Source: an uncultured Francisella sp.
Lineage (GTDB): Bacteria > Pseudomonadota > Gammaproteobacteria > Burkholderiales > Neisseriaceae
Length of the DNA stretch: 64,000 bases
Assembly: GCA_943913655.1 (NCBI GenBank)
Contig: CALTZA010000006.1
Location: 1-64,000, forward strand
Reading direction: 5' to 3'
Position numbers and translations under genes: made by a program. Positions 36,358 to 44,320 of this stretch are shown here, piece after piece. The notes under the pieces were generated by a model, which was given only the letters and a program-made list of their open reading frames with translations, was not told the DNA's origin and did not search any database. Position 1 is the first letter of the stretch; the number at the start of each line of letters is the position of its first letter.

Positions 36358-38733
36358 CTAAATATCGATATTTGCAGCTAAAGCATTTTCTTCAATAAAT
36401 TGGCGGCGCTCTTTCACTTCTTCACCCATCAATATAGTAAAAGCATCATCTGTACTAACTAAGTCATTAACCTTAACCTGTAGCAAACGTCTTACCTGTG
36501 GGTCCATTGTAGTCTCCCACAGTTGATCCGCATTCATTTCTCCTAAACCTTTATAACGCTGAATGGTAAGATGCTTTTGCACATGTCGCAGTAATTGATC
36601 CAAGCCTTCAATAAAATGATCAGTACTGAATAATAGTTCTCCACTATCATTAGTAAAAGTTAGCTTACCTTTGACTTCTCGCAGCTGCCAGTTAGCGTAT
36701 TTAATTTTCTGATAATGTTTGGAGGCTAAAAACATTGGTGTTAAATAACTTGTGCGAACATTGCCAAAAGAAAAGCGAGTGATTTTGATCACAAAACAAT
36801 TATCACGTGTACGCAAGTGTAATTTGATTTCTTTGGGCATTAACACTTCAAGCCACGTAAGAGCTTGTTTAGCTGAAGTTTCATTTGTCAGATCTATTTC
36901 ATCATCAATGATTAATAAAGCTTCCAGCACTGCTTGATCAATCGTATGTTGTTGTTGCTTTATCACAGTGCGTGCTGTTAAATAGCTTTTGGCAACTTGA
37001 GTAAATTTATCCTGCGATAATATTCCACCATTGACTTTAAGATGCATTCCTTCTGAAGCCAAATCAAGTAAAAACTGATTAAGCTCCCCATCATCTTTTA
37101 AATAACGATCTTTTTTCCGATAAGTGGCTTTATATAAAGGTGGTTGAGCAATATAGACATAGCCCCGTTCTACCAAATCTGGCATTTTACGATAAAAGAA
37201 AGTTAACAATAAAGTACGGATGTGCGCTCCATCAACATCAGCATCTGTCATAATGATAATCCTGTGGTAGCGTACCTTTTCTGGTTCATATTCCGCCTCT
37301 CCAATCCCACAGCCAAGAGCAGTAATCAAATTAAGAACTTCTTGGCTATCCAACATCCTACCAGAACTGGCTCTTTCCACATTCAAAATTTTACCTTTTA
37401 GAGGTAAAATAGCTTGAAATTTTCTATCACGGCCTGATTTGGCAGTACCACCAGCGGAGTCTCCTTCTACTAAATAAAGCTCACAAAGCGCTGGATCTTT
37501 TTCCTGGCAATCAGCCAATTTGCCCGGTAAGCCAAGACCATCCATTACACCTTTACGCCTAGAAGCATCGCGCGCTTTTCTGGCATTTTCTCGTGCTTTT
37601 GCCGCATCAATGATTTTGTTACAGACTATTTTTGCTTCATTAGGATTCTCTTCCAAAAATTCTGTCAATGCCTGACCCAACACTTCAGAAATCAGAGGGC
37701 CTACTTCGCTTGATACCAACTTATCTTTAGTTTGTGAACTAAACTTTGGATCAGGTAATTTCACAGATAAAACACAGGCTAGTCCTTCGCGAATATCTTC
37801 TCCTTGCACCTCAATTTTGGATTTTTTATTAAGTCCTAATTGATCGATATAATGATTGATACTACGAGTCATGACTTGTCGCAAGGCCGTTAAGTGTGTT
37901 CCACCATCCCTTTGCGGAATATTATTGGTAAAACATAGTACATTTTCTTGGTAACCAGTATTCCATTGCATGGCTACTTCAACTGACATATTCTCCTTAT
38001 TACCTTCAATATAAAAAATCTTTTCATGTAAAGCTTGTTTGTTACGATTAATATAGGCAACAAAACCCTTGACGCCTCCTGAGAAAGAGAACAATTCACT
38101 TTGCCCGGTACGTTTATCAATTAGTTCAATAGCAATGCCATTATTTAAGAAAGACAATTCCCTTAAGCGACGCGCAAAAATATCAAATCGGTAATCGATA
38201 GGACCAAAAATATCAGTACTGGCTAAAAATTGTACACGCGTACCACGCCGGTTTGAATCCTTGACAATTTTTAATGATTGAGTGGTTTTTCCTCTAGAAA
38301 ACTCTGCATAATGCTCTTTACCTTCTCGATAAATACTTAGCTTTAGCCAATCAGAAAGCGCATTAACAACTGACACTCCTACTCCATGTAAGCCCCCAGA
38401 AATTTTATAGCTATTGCTATCAAATTTACCACCAGCATGCAATACCGTCATAATAACTTCGGCAGCAGAACGCCCCTCTTCTTCATGTATTCCAGTGGGA
38501 ATACCACGACCGTTATCTTCTACTACAACCGAATTATCCAATTCAATGATAATCTGAATTTTATTGCAGTGGCCTGCAAGAGCTTCGTCAATGGCATTAT
38601 CTAAAACTTCAAATACCATATGATGCAGACCACTGCCATCTTGGGTATTGCCAATATACATGCCCGGACGTTTGCGAACTGCTTCTAATCCTTTTAATAC
38701 TCTGATGCTTTTTGCATCGTAATTCATACTCAA
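36358..38733 (-). CDS. gyrB: DNA gyrase subunit B
   Basis: ATPase subunit of gyrase. N-terminal GHKL motifs (EVLDNAIDEALAGH, GRGIPTGIH, GGLHGVGVSVVNALS) are followed by the transducer, the TOPRIM segment (LYLVEGDSAGGTAKSGRD) and the DADVDGAHI metal site, and by the C-terminal QRYKGLGEMNADQLWETTMD. At 791 residues it is of the long proteobacterial type. It follows dnaN (36 bases) and dnaA on the same strand; recF, usual between dnaN and gyrB, is missing. Confidence 0.97.
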   Translation of the reverse strand: MSMNYDAKSIRVLKGLEAVRKRPGMYIGNTQDGSGLHHMVFEVLDNAIDEALAGHCNKIQIIIELDNSVVVEDNGRGIPTGIHEEEGRSAAEVIMTVLHAGGKFDSNSYKISGGLHGVGVSVVNALSDWLKLSIYREGKEHYAEFSRGKTTQSLKIVKDSNRRGTRVQFLASTDIFGPIDYRFDIFARRLRELSFLNNGIAIELIDKRTGQSELFSFSGGVKGFVAYINRNKQALHEKIFYIEGNKENMSVEVAMQWNTGYQENVLCFTNNIPQRDGGTHLTALRQVMTRSINHYIDQLGLNKKSKIEVQGEDIREGLACVLSVKLPDPKFSSQTKDKLVSSEVGPLISEVLGQALTEFLEENPNEAKIVCNKIIDAAKARENARKARDASRRKGVMDGLGLPGKLADCQEKDPALCELYLVEGDSAGGTAKSGRDRKFQAILPLKGKILNVERASSGRMLDSQEVLNLITALGCGIGEAEYEPEKVRYHRIIIMTDADVDGAHIRTLLLTFFYRKMPDLVERGYVYIAQPPLYKATYRKKDRYLKDDGELNQFLLDLASEGMHLKVNGGILSQDKFTQVAKSYLTARTVIKQQQHTIDQAVLEALLIIDDEIDLTNETSAKQALTWLEVLMPKEIKLHLRTRDNCFVIKITRFSFGNVRTSYLTPMFLASKHYQKIKYANWQLREVKGKLTFTNDSGELLFSTDHFIEGLDQLLRHVQKHLTIQRYKGLGEMNADQLWETTMDPQVRRLLQVKVNDLVSTDDAFTILMGEEVKERRQFIEENALAANIDI

Positions 38734-38769
38734 ATTAATTTCCTTTTTGATATTTTAATGGTCAATACT

Positions 38770-39879
38770 TTAAATCTTCATTGGCATCACAACATATTTA
38801 AAATGAAGATCATCTGGAATGGTCACAAGTGCTGAACTTTTTTCATTTGCAAAAGCAAAACGCACCTCTTCACTTTTTGCACTGCGTAGTACATCTAATA
38901 AATAGATAATATTAAATCCTAAATCAAGTGATTTTCCTTGATAAGAGATTTCTAATTCCTCTTGTGCCAACTCTTGTTCATTATTAGTACAAGAAATAGT
39001 CATTAAATCAGGATGTAAAAACAAATTGACTCCACGCAACTTCTCATTGGCTAAAATAGACACTCTCTCCAACGCCGCTAATAATTGTTGACGGTTAATC
39101 ACAAAATAATTTGGATTATCTTTGGGAATCACCGATTGATAATTAGGAAAACGCCCGTCAATCACTTTACTGATTAAAGTGGCTTTAGACGTGCTAAAGC
39201 GTATTTTGTCTGTTAGCAATTCCAAAGTAACAAGATTGTCTGGCTCATCTAAAAGTTTATACAGTTCAAGCACTGTTTTTCGAGGAATAATCACTTCATC
39301 TAAATTGGGAAGATCCTCAGCCATCTCACAAGCAGTATAGGCCAGACGGTGTCCATCGGTTGCAACCATACGTAATTGTTTATCCACAACCTGAATCAGT
39401 ACACCCATTAGAAAATAGCGAATGTCTTGTGTTGCCATTGCATACTGAATCAACGATAACATTTTACAGAGCGTTCTTTGCTTAACACTAAAAGCAAAGC
39501 GAACTTCATCCTTTACCTTCATTAAAGGATAATCTCTCGCCTCTAATATCTGTAAGTTGTAAGATCCTTTTCCCGAGCGTAACAGCAAAATATGCTGATC
39601 CAAACTCAATTTGATAGTCGCTAAATCTGGTAAAGCTCTTAATATTTCTAATAACTTCCTAATATTAGTAGTAAAAGCGAAAGCGGAGTCCTTTCCTACT
39701 TTCGGACCCAAGGTATGCATTTGGATTTCCAAATCTGTACCGATAAAACCCACTTGTCCGTTTTTACTTTCAATATATACATTTGAGAGTATGGGCATAG
39801 TATGCCGTCTTTCAATAATACCAGAAGTCAGCTGCAATGGTTTTAACAGTTCTGCGCGGGTGGTCTCTAGTATCAACAT
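38770..39879 (-). CDS. dnaN: DNA polymerase III beta subunit (sliding clamp)
   Basis: Ring-shaped clamp. It starts MLILETTRAELLKPL, contains the typical ATDGHRLAYTAC, and ends with the usual VMPMKI motif. At 369 residues it is full length (E. coli 366). It is 47 bases after dnaA. The next gene is gyrB, with no recF between them. Confidence 0.97.
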   Translation of the reverse strand: MLILETTRAELLKPLQLTSGIIERRHTMPILSNVYIESKNGQVGFIGTDLEIQMHTLGPKVGKDSAFAFTTNIRKLLEILRALPDLATIKLSLDQHILLLRSGKGSYNLQILEARDYPLMKVKDEVRFAFSVKQRTLCKMLSLIQYAMATQDIRYFLMGVLIQVVDKQLRMVATDGHRLAYTACEMAEDLPNLDEVIIPRKTVLELYKLLDEPDNLVTLELLTDKIRFSTSKATLISKVIDGRFPNYQSVIPKDNPNYFVINRQQLLAALERVSILANEKLRGVNLFLHPDLMTISCTNNEQELAQEELEISYQGKSLDLGFNIIYLLDVLRSAKSEEVRFAFANEKSSALVTIPDDLHFKYVVMPMKI

Positions 39880-39926
39880 CAGTTTTATCCTTTCATTATG
39901 TCTGTTTGTCAGTTTTATTACATCGT

Positions 39927-41351
39927 TTATTGGCTTAGAGTTTTAATTAAAATATTATATTCCCAGTCTAGTTCATTATCTTCTAGTCTCAGTTTAGCAA
40001 TAGTGCGGTGTGCATGAGTGACAGTACTATGATCTTTACCAAAAGCTTGACCAATGGTTGGCAATTTGTATTCTGTTAACTCTTTAGCCAAACTCATGGC
40101 AACTTGCCTTGGCCGTACAATAGATTGCTTTCTTTGTTTTCCTTTTAGATCAGATACTTTGATTGAGTAATATTCAGCCACCACTCGTTGAATTTCATCA
40201 ATATTAATAGGCCTATACCCCTGGGCTAGAATATCTTTGAGTGCAGATTTTGCTAATTCAATAGTTAAGGGCTGTTTGGTAAAATTAGTATGTGCGCGCA
40301 CCCGGTTTAAAGCGCCTTCTAGCTCCCTTACATTTGATTTAATATGCTGGGCAATAAAAAAAGCGATTTCTTCGGGAAGTTCAAAGAAAGTGTTACTAGC
40401 TTTTTTCTGTAAAATAGCGACACGTAATTTTAACTCCGGTGGATCAATTTCAGTTGTTAGTCCTCCTGAAAAGCGAGAGATCAAACGCTTATCCAGTTTA
40501 TCGATCCTTGCTGGAAGACAGTCCGCTGTTAAGATAATCTGCTTATCCTGATCTAGCAAATGATTAAAAAGATAAAAAAACTCTTCCATGGATTTTTCTT
40601 TGCCGGCAATGAATTGAACATCATCTAAAATAAGCAAGCCTAGGTCTTGATAGATCTTCTTAAAACCATCGATATCAGCTCGCCTTACGTGCCTGACATA
40701 ATCATTAACAAATTTATCGGCGTGGATATAGCGGATGCGAAGACTGGGATTTAAAGAAAATAATCGATTGGCAATAGCCTGCACTAAATGAGTTTTACCA
40801 AGACCTGTTGCTCCATAAACAAAAAAAGGATTATAGTCCTTCTTCCCTGGCTGCTTGGTAATGGCGATACCAATACTATGCGCTACTTGATTGCTTGTTC
40901 CTATCACTAAATTATCAAAATTAAGTTCAGGATTAAGTCGCGTATGCTCATAACCTGGGGGAATACGTTTTTTCTCTTGAGAACTATCTTCTGTCCCTTT
41001 TACATTTTCTAATCGTTGATTTTTAATGGTTTCTACTTCTCGGGCTAATCTGTTTTTCTTTTTATTATTAAAAGAGGAATTAATAAACTTTTGTAAAGCA
41101 ATTTCTCCCAAACCAACTTCTAAAATAATGCTTGGTAAATCTGCTTTGAAATGCTCTTTTAGCTCATTAATCTTGGAAAGACAGTTTTCTTTAACAAGAT
41201 TAAGAATAAAATTACTTGGAGCATATAGATGCCAACTTTTCTTACCCTGACTTGTAGTAAGAAGCGGTATCCACGTTGCAAATTGATAAGGATCCATTTC
41301 CTTTGCAAGATGTCCAACGCACGTGCGCCAAAAGTTGGTGAAATCTTCCAT
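39927..41351 (-). CDS. dnaA: Chromosomal replication initiator DnaA
   Basis: Initiates replication by binding DnaA boxes and opening oriC. Domain I is at residues 1-90, a charged linker follows, Walker A is GATGLGKTHLVQAIA, Walker B is LLILDDVQF, and the domain IV DNA-binding signature is KDHSTVTHAHRTI. At 474 residues it is complete. It diverges from rpmH across about 290 bases. dnaN and gyrB follow on the same strand. Confidence 0.97.
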   Translation of the reverse strand: MEDFTNFWRTCVGHLAKEMDPYQFATWIPLLTTSQGKKSWHLYAPSNFILNLVKENCLSKINELKEHFKADLPSIILEVGLGEIALQKFINSSFNNKKKNRLAREVETIKNQRLENVKGTEDSSQEKKRIPPGYEHTRLNPELNFDNLVIGTSNQVAHSIGIAITKQPGKKDYNPFFVYGATGLGKTHLVQAIANRLFSLNPSLRIRYIHADKFVNDYVRHVRRADIDGFKKIYQDLGLLILDDVQFIAGKEKSMEEFFYLFNHLLDQDKQIILTADCLPARIDKLDKRLISRFSGGLTTEIDPPELKLRVAILQKKASNTFFELPEEIAFFIAQHIKSNVRELEGALNRVRAHTNFTKQPLTIELAKSALKDILAQGYRPINIDEIQRVVAEYYSIKVSDLKGKQRKQSIVRPRQVAMSLAKELTEYKLPTIGQAFGKDHSTVTHAHRTIAKLRLEDNELDWEYNILIKTLSQ

Positions 41352-41645
41352 ATCACTTGATGTTTAGACTGTATCGGGAGTAATAGTGTTCAGAATTTTG
41401 AGAATACACTATAACTCATTTATAACTAATACTTTTAATTATACCCCTAAATCAGCTTATTTTTAAAGAAACCACCCCATCTTGGCTGGTTTAGGTAGGC
41501 TTGCTGATATGGATGGTTTTTTCACTATAGTTTTAGTCTTGACAAGACACAACAGGGAAAATATAATTAGAAGTTGCACCTTGATAATTGCATCTACTTA
41601 CTTCTAAAATTATTCACGCAAACGCAAACAAACATGGGTGACCGA
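41352..41645. other. dnaA-rpmH intergenic region, candidate oriC side
   Basis: About 290 bases without a gene between divergent dnaA and rpmH, where many proteobacteria keep the origin or dnaA control region. It has an AT-rich stretch around 41395-41470, one near-match DnaA box (TTATTCACG at 41610-41618) and a perfect sigma-70 promoter (41539-41567). No cluster of DnaA boxes is seen, so the origin is not proven. Confidence 0.4.
41539..41567 (+). promoter_or_regulatory. Consensus sigma-70 promoter of the rpmH operon
   Basis: TTGACA (41539-41544), 17 bases, TATAAT (41562-41567): a perfect consensus match. It lies about 80 bases before the rpmH ATG at 41646 and would drive rpmH-rnpA-yidD-yidC strongly. 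Confidence 0.85.
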
Positions 41646-41780
41646 ATGAAAAGAACTTATCAACCTTCGAATATTAAGAGAAAACGTACTCATGGATTTT
41701 TAGTGCGTTCAAGAACTCGTGCTGGAAAAGCTGTGCTAGCGGCCCGCCGTGCAAAGGGTAGACATCGCCTCGCTGTTTAA
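41646..41780 (+). CDS. rpmH: 50S ribosomal protein L34
   Basis: A 44-residue protein that starts MKRTYQPSNIKRKRTHGF and ends with AAGRR-like AARRAKGRHRLAV. The frame is open upstream to 41574, but that extension is inside the promoter leader and has no support. First gene of the conserved rpmH-rnpA-yidD-yidC cluster. Confidence 0.97.
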   Translation: MKRTYQPSNIKRKRTHGFLVRSRTRAGKAVLAARRAKGRHRLAV

Positions 41781-41806
41781 GTTGATTAAGGAGCGCATTG
41801 TTGTTT

Positions 41807-42184
41807 ATGTCACTTTTGGCATCAGATAGACAAATGCCTGATTTTTCTTTTAGTAAAAGCAAGCGCTTACTACAGCAGCAAGATTTTAAAAAAGTGTTTG
41901 AGCAACGAAAAGTTTTTTATTGCTCTCAAATAAAGATATTTTATTGTTTAAAGGAAATTCAACATCGGCGCTTGGGTTTGATTGTGAGCAAAAAAACAGC
42001 TAAAAGAGCTGTGAAACGCAATTATATGAAGCGTGTATTGCGAGAGTGGTTCCGGTATAACCAAGACCATTTACCTGCTGGTGATTATATCTTTCTTATC
42101 AAAAGAGCTTTTGATCACTCAAATCTTTCTTTGGCAAAAAAAGAATTAGCGTTGTTTATGAAAAAATGTGAGCGATGGTTATGA
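41807..42184 (+). CDS. rnpA: Ribonuclease P protein component
   Basis: Protein partner of the RNase P RNA for tRNA 5' processing. The RNR motif is LGLIVSKKTAKRAVKRNYMK, followed by RVLREWFR. The start is uncertain. AAGGAG is at 41788-41793, 7 bases before a TTG at 41801 and 13 before the ATG at 41807. Either gives about 126-128 residues. The end overlaps yidD. Confidence 0.93.
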   Translation: MSLLASDRQMPDFSFSKSKRLLQQQDFKKVFEQRKVFYCSQIKIFYCLKEIQHRRLGLIVSKKTAKRAVKRNYMKRVLREWFRYNQDHLPAGDYIFLIKRAFDHSNLSLAKKELALFMKKCERWL

Positions 42185-42408
42185 AATGGCTATTAATTTT
42201 TTTCATTCGCTTTTATCAGATTGCGATCAGCCCATATTTTTCTGCTTGCTGCCGCTTTCAACCAACTTGTTCTGAGTACGCGATTATAGCGATACGTCGG
42301 TTCGACGCCATTAAAGGAAGTTGGCTCGCTTTTAAGCGCCTATTGCGATGTCGCCCTAAACAAATATTTGGCTTTGATCCTGTTCCAGAATCTATCCTAA
42401 GGAAATGA
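42175..42408 (+). CDS. yidD: Membrane protein insertion efficiency factor YidD
   Basis: Small protein that aids YidC-dependent membrane insertion. It has the conserved RFYQIAISPYFSACCRFQPT and CSEYA cysteine-rich core and the RLLRCRP motif, followed by GFDPVP. It is 77 residues. The ATG lies inside rnpA, and an in-frame ATG two codons later (42181) may be the true start. Confidence 0.93.
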   Translation: MVMKWLLIFFIRFYQIAISPYFSACCRFQPTCSEYAIIAIRRFDAIKGSWLAFKRLLRCRPKQIFGFDPVPESILRK

Positions 42409-42410
42409 TC

Positions 42411-44069
42411 ATGTACCACCCACCTCATCAGCCTTATGACAGCACCAAAAACGCGGTAGCATTTCTGGCTATTTTATTCATCGTTATGTTTGTTTGGCAA
42501 TGGTTATTTCCAGAGCCATCCTCTTCTTCTAATTCACTCCCCCATACCCAAATTGTTTCTAAACAATACAACGATAATCAGCACAAAAACCTTCCAGCTA
42601 ACACTATTGCTAATAGCACCTTCACCCATTCTCGTACGCTTAAAATAGAGACTGATCGCTACATTATTCTGCTGGATGAAGCAACCGGAGATATCACCCA
42701 ACTAACCTTAAAAAAATATCATTCTGATCAACAGAAAAAAGAGACGGTAACTTTGATGAATCCAAAGATTAATTACCGTGCACAAAGTCGCTTAATTCTT
42801 GCTGACAATGGCCAATTTTTACTAGAGAAAATTCCCTTTGTAAGTAGCAAAGATCACTATACATTAGCGCCAGATCAAGACAGTTTAGTAGTGGTACTGC
42901 ATAAGCAATCAGATGATTTGCAGATACAAAAGATTCTCACCTTTAAAAAGGGCAGTTATTTGATTGAAATGAGATATATCATCTTAAATCGTAGCCAGAG
43001 TCCATTACACCTAATTGCACTTTACCGTTTGTTACATAACGGAACACCTGAACCTTCTTATTTCTTCAACAAATTTTATACAGGACCAGTACTTTATACG
43101 CAGAACAAATTTAGTAAAATTCCCTTTAATGACATTGCAAATGAAAAAACTAGCGTGCCATCGATTGTACATAATGGCTGGTTAGGAATTAGTCAGCATT
43201 ATTTTGCTTCTGTTTTTTTGCTTAATCCAGTTGGACATTCTTCTATATGTAAGCCCAGCCCTTGTCAGCTTTATGTGGATAATAATCGAGCAGATAGACT
43301 ATATCAAGTTGGTTTCACTGTTATGTTACCAATCATTGGTGCTGGTCAAAGCCAGCAATGGTCAGTTAATCTTTTTTCTGGACCAGAGGAATACCAAGAT
43401 CTGGTGGCAGTAGACCCTAAATTACCTTTGATTAAAGACTACGGAATTTGGCACGTCTTTGCTAACCCTTTATTTCTGATGTTGAAATACATCCATCAGC
43501 TGATTGACAATTGGGGTTGGTCAATTATCATTTTAGTATTTCTACTAAGATTGATTCTTTTCCCTTTGAATTCTGCCTCTTTTAAAAGTATGGCAAAAAT
43601 GCGTAAAATGGCGCCCAAAATGCAATCAATTAAAGAAAACTACGGGAAAGACAGAATAAAGATGCAGCAAGAAATAATGGCTCTTTACAAAAAAGAGAAA
43701 ATCAATCCTTTAGGTGGCTGCTTACCAATGTTACTACAGATCCCTATTTTTCTAGGTTTATATTGGGTATTATTTAACTCAGTTGAATTACGTGGCGCAC
43801 CATGGCTTGGTTGGGTGACTGATCTATCACAAAAAGATCCTTACTTTGTTTTACCTTTTTTACTCGCTATGACTATGTTTTTACAAAGCCATTTAAATCC
43901 TCCCACAGGAGATCCAGCACAAGCCAGATTAATGAAAATTATGCCAATTGCATTCTCTGTCATGTTCTTTTTCATGCCATCAGGATTGGTACTTTATTGG
44001 TTAGTGAATAACATCCTCACTATTACACAGCAATGGCTTATTACTCGCTCAATAGAAAAGCAGGGGTAA
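42411..44069 (+). CDS. yidC: Membrane protein insertase YidC
   Basis: Inserts and folds inner-membrane proteins, alone or with SecYEG. It has an N-terminal membrane anchor (VAFLAILFIVMFVWQWLF), a large periplasmic beta domain up to about residue 350, then five helices with the conserved Arg region in FLLRLILFPLNSASFKSMAK and GGCLPMLLQIPIFLGLYWVL. AAGGA lies upstream of the ATG at 42411; an ATG two codons earlier is too close to it. About 552 residues, full length. mnmE, the usual next gene, is absent. Confidence 0.95.
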   Translation: MYHPPHQPYDSTKNAVAFLAILFIVMFVWQWLFPEPSSSSNSLPHTQIVSKQYNDNQHKNLPANTIANSTFTHSRTLKIETDRYIILLDEATGDITQLTLKKYHSDQQKKETVTLMNPKINYRAQSRLILADNGQFLLEKIPFVSSKDHYTLAPDQDSLVVVLHKQSDDLQIQKILTFKKGSYLIEMRYIILNRSQSPLHLIALYRLLHNGTPEPSYFFNKFYTGPVLYTQNKFSKIPFNDIANEKTSVPSIVHNGWLGISQHYFASVFLLNPVGHSSICKPSPCQLYVDNNRADRLYQVGFTVMLPIIGAGQSQQWSVNLFSGPEEYQDLVAVDPKLPLIKDYGIWHVFANPLFLMLKYIHQLIDNWGWSIIILVFLLRLILFPLNSASFKSMAKMRKMAPKMQSIKENYGKDRIKMQQEIMALYKKEKINPLGGCLPMLLQIPIFLGLYWVLFNSVELRGAPWLGWVTDLSQKDPYFVLPFLLAMTMFLQSHLNPPTGDPAQARLMKIMPIAFSVMFFFMPSGLVLYWLVNNILTITQQWLITRSIEKQG

Positions 44070-44137
44070 TCCAAATGTGCAGGCAGGTCAATGATGTTTA
44101 AATCCATCTCTCATACTAATTTATTATTGGTCTACTG

Positions 44138-44165
44138 CTTGAGTTTTATAACTTGAGTTTTATAA
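44138..44165. repeat. 14-bp tandem duplication
   Basis: CTTGAGTTTTATAA occurs twice head to tail (44138-44151 and 44152-44165), identical, in the 251-base gap between yidC and purL. Nothing else is recognised in that gap; a recent slippage event is likely. Confidence 0.8.
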
Positions 44166-44320
44166 TGCGAATATGAGTAAGCTGAGTACTATATATAGTA
44201 TCCACATCATCTTGTTGTAGATATTGTGATTTTAATCATTGAAGATATCTTTCATCCCTAGGCAAAATAGATTCCCAGTTAAAACTGATGAGAGAACAAT
44301 ATTGAGTACTTATCTTACAA

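Noticed and set aside
41574..41645. 24-codon N-terminal extension of rpmH
   Set aside because: L34 starts at MKRTYQPS; the extension lies in the mRNA leader just downstream of the promoter.
3120..44320. tRNA genes, rRNA genes or CRISPR arrays in the spacers
   Set aside because: I scanned the spacers for tRNA T-loop sequence and evenly spaced repeats and found none; most spacers are too short.
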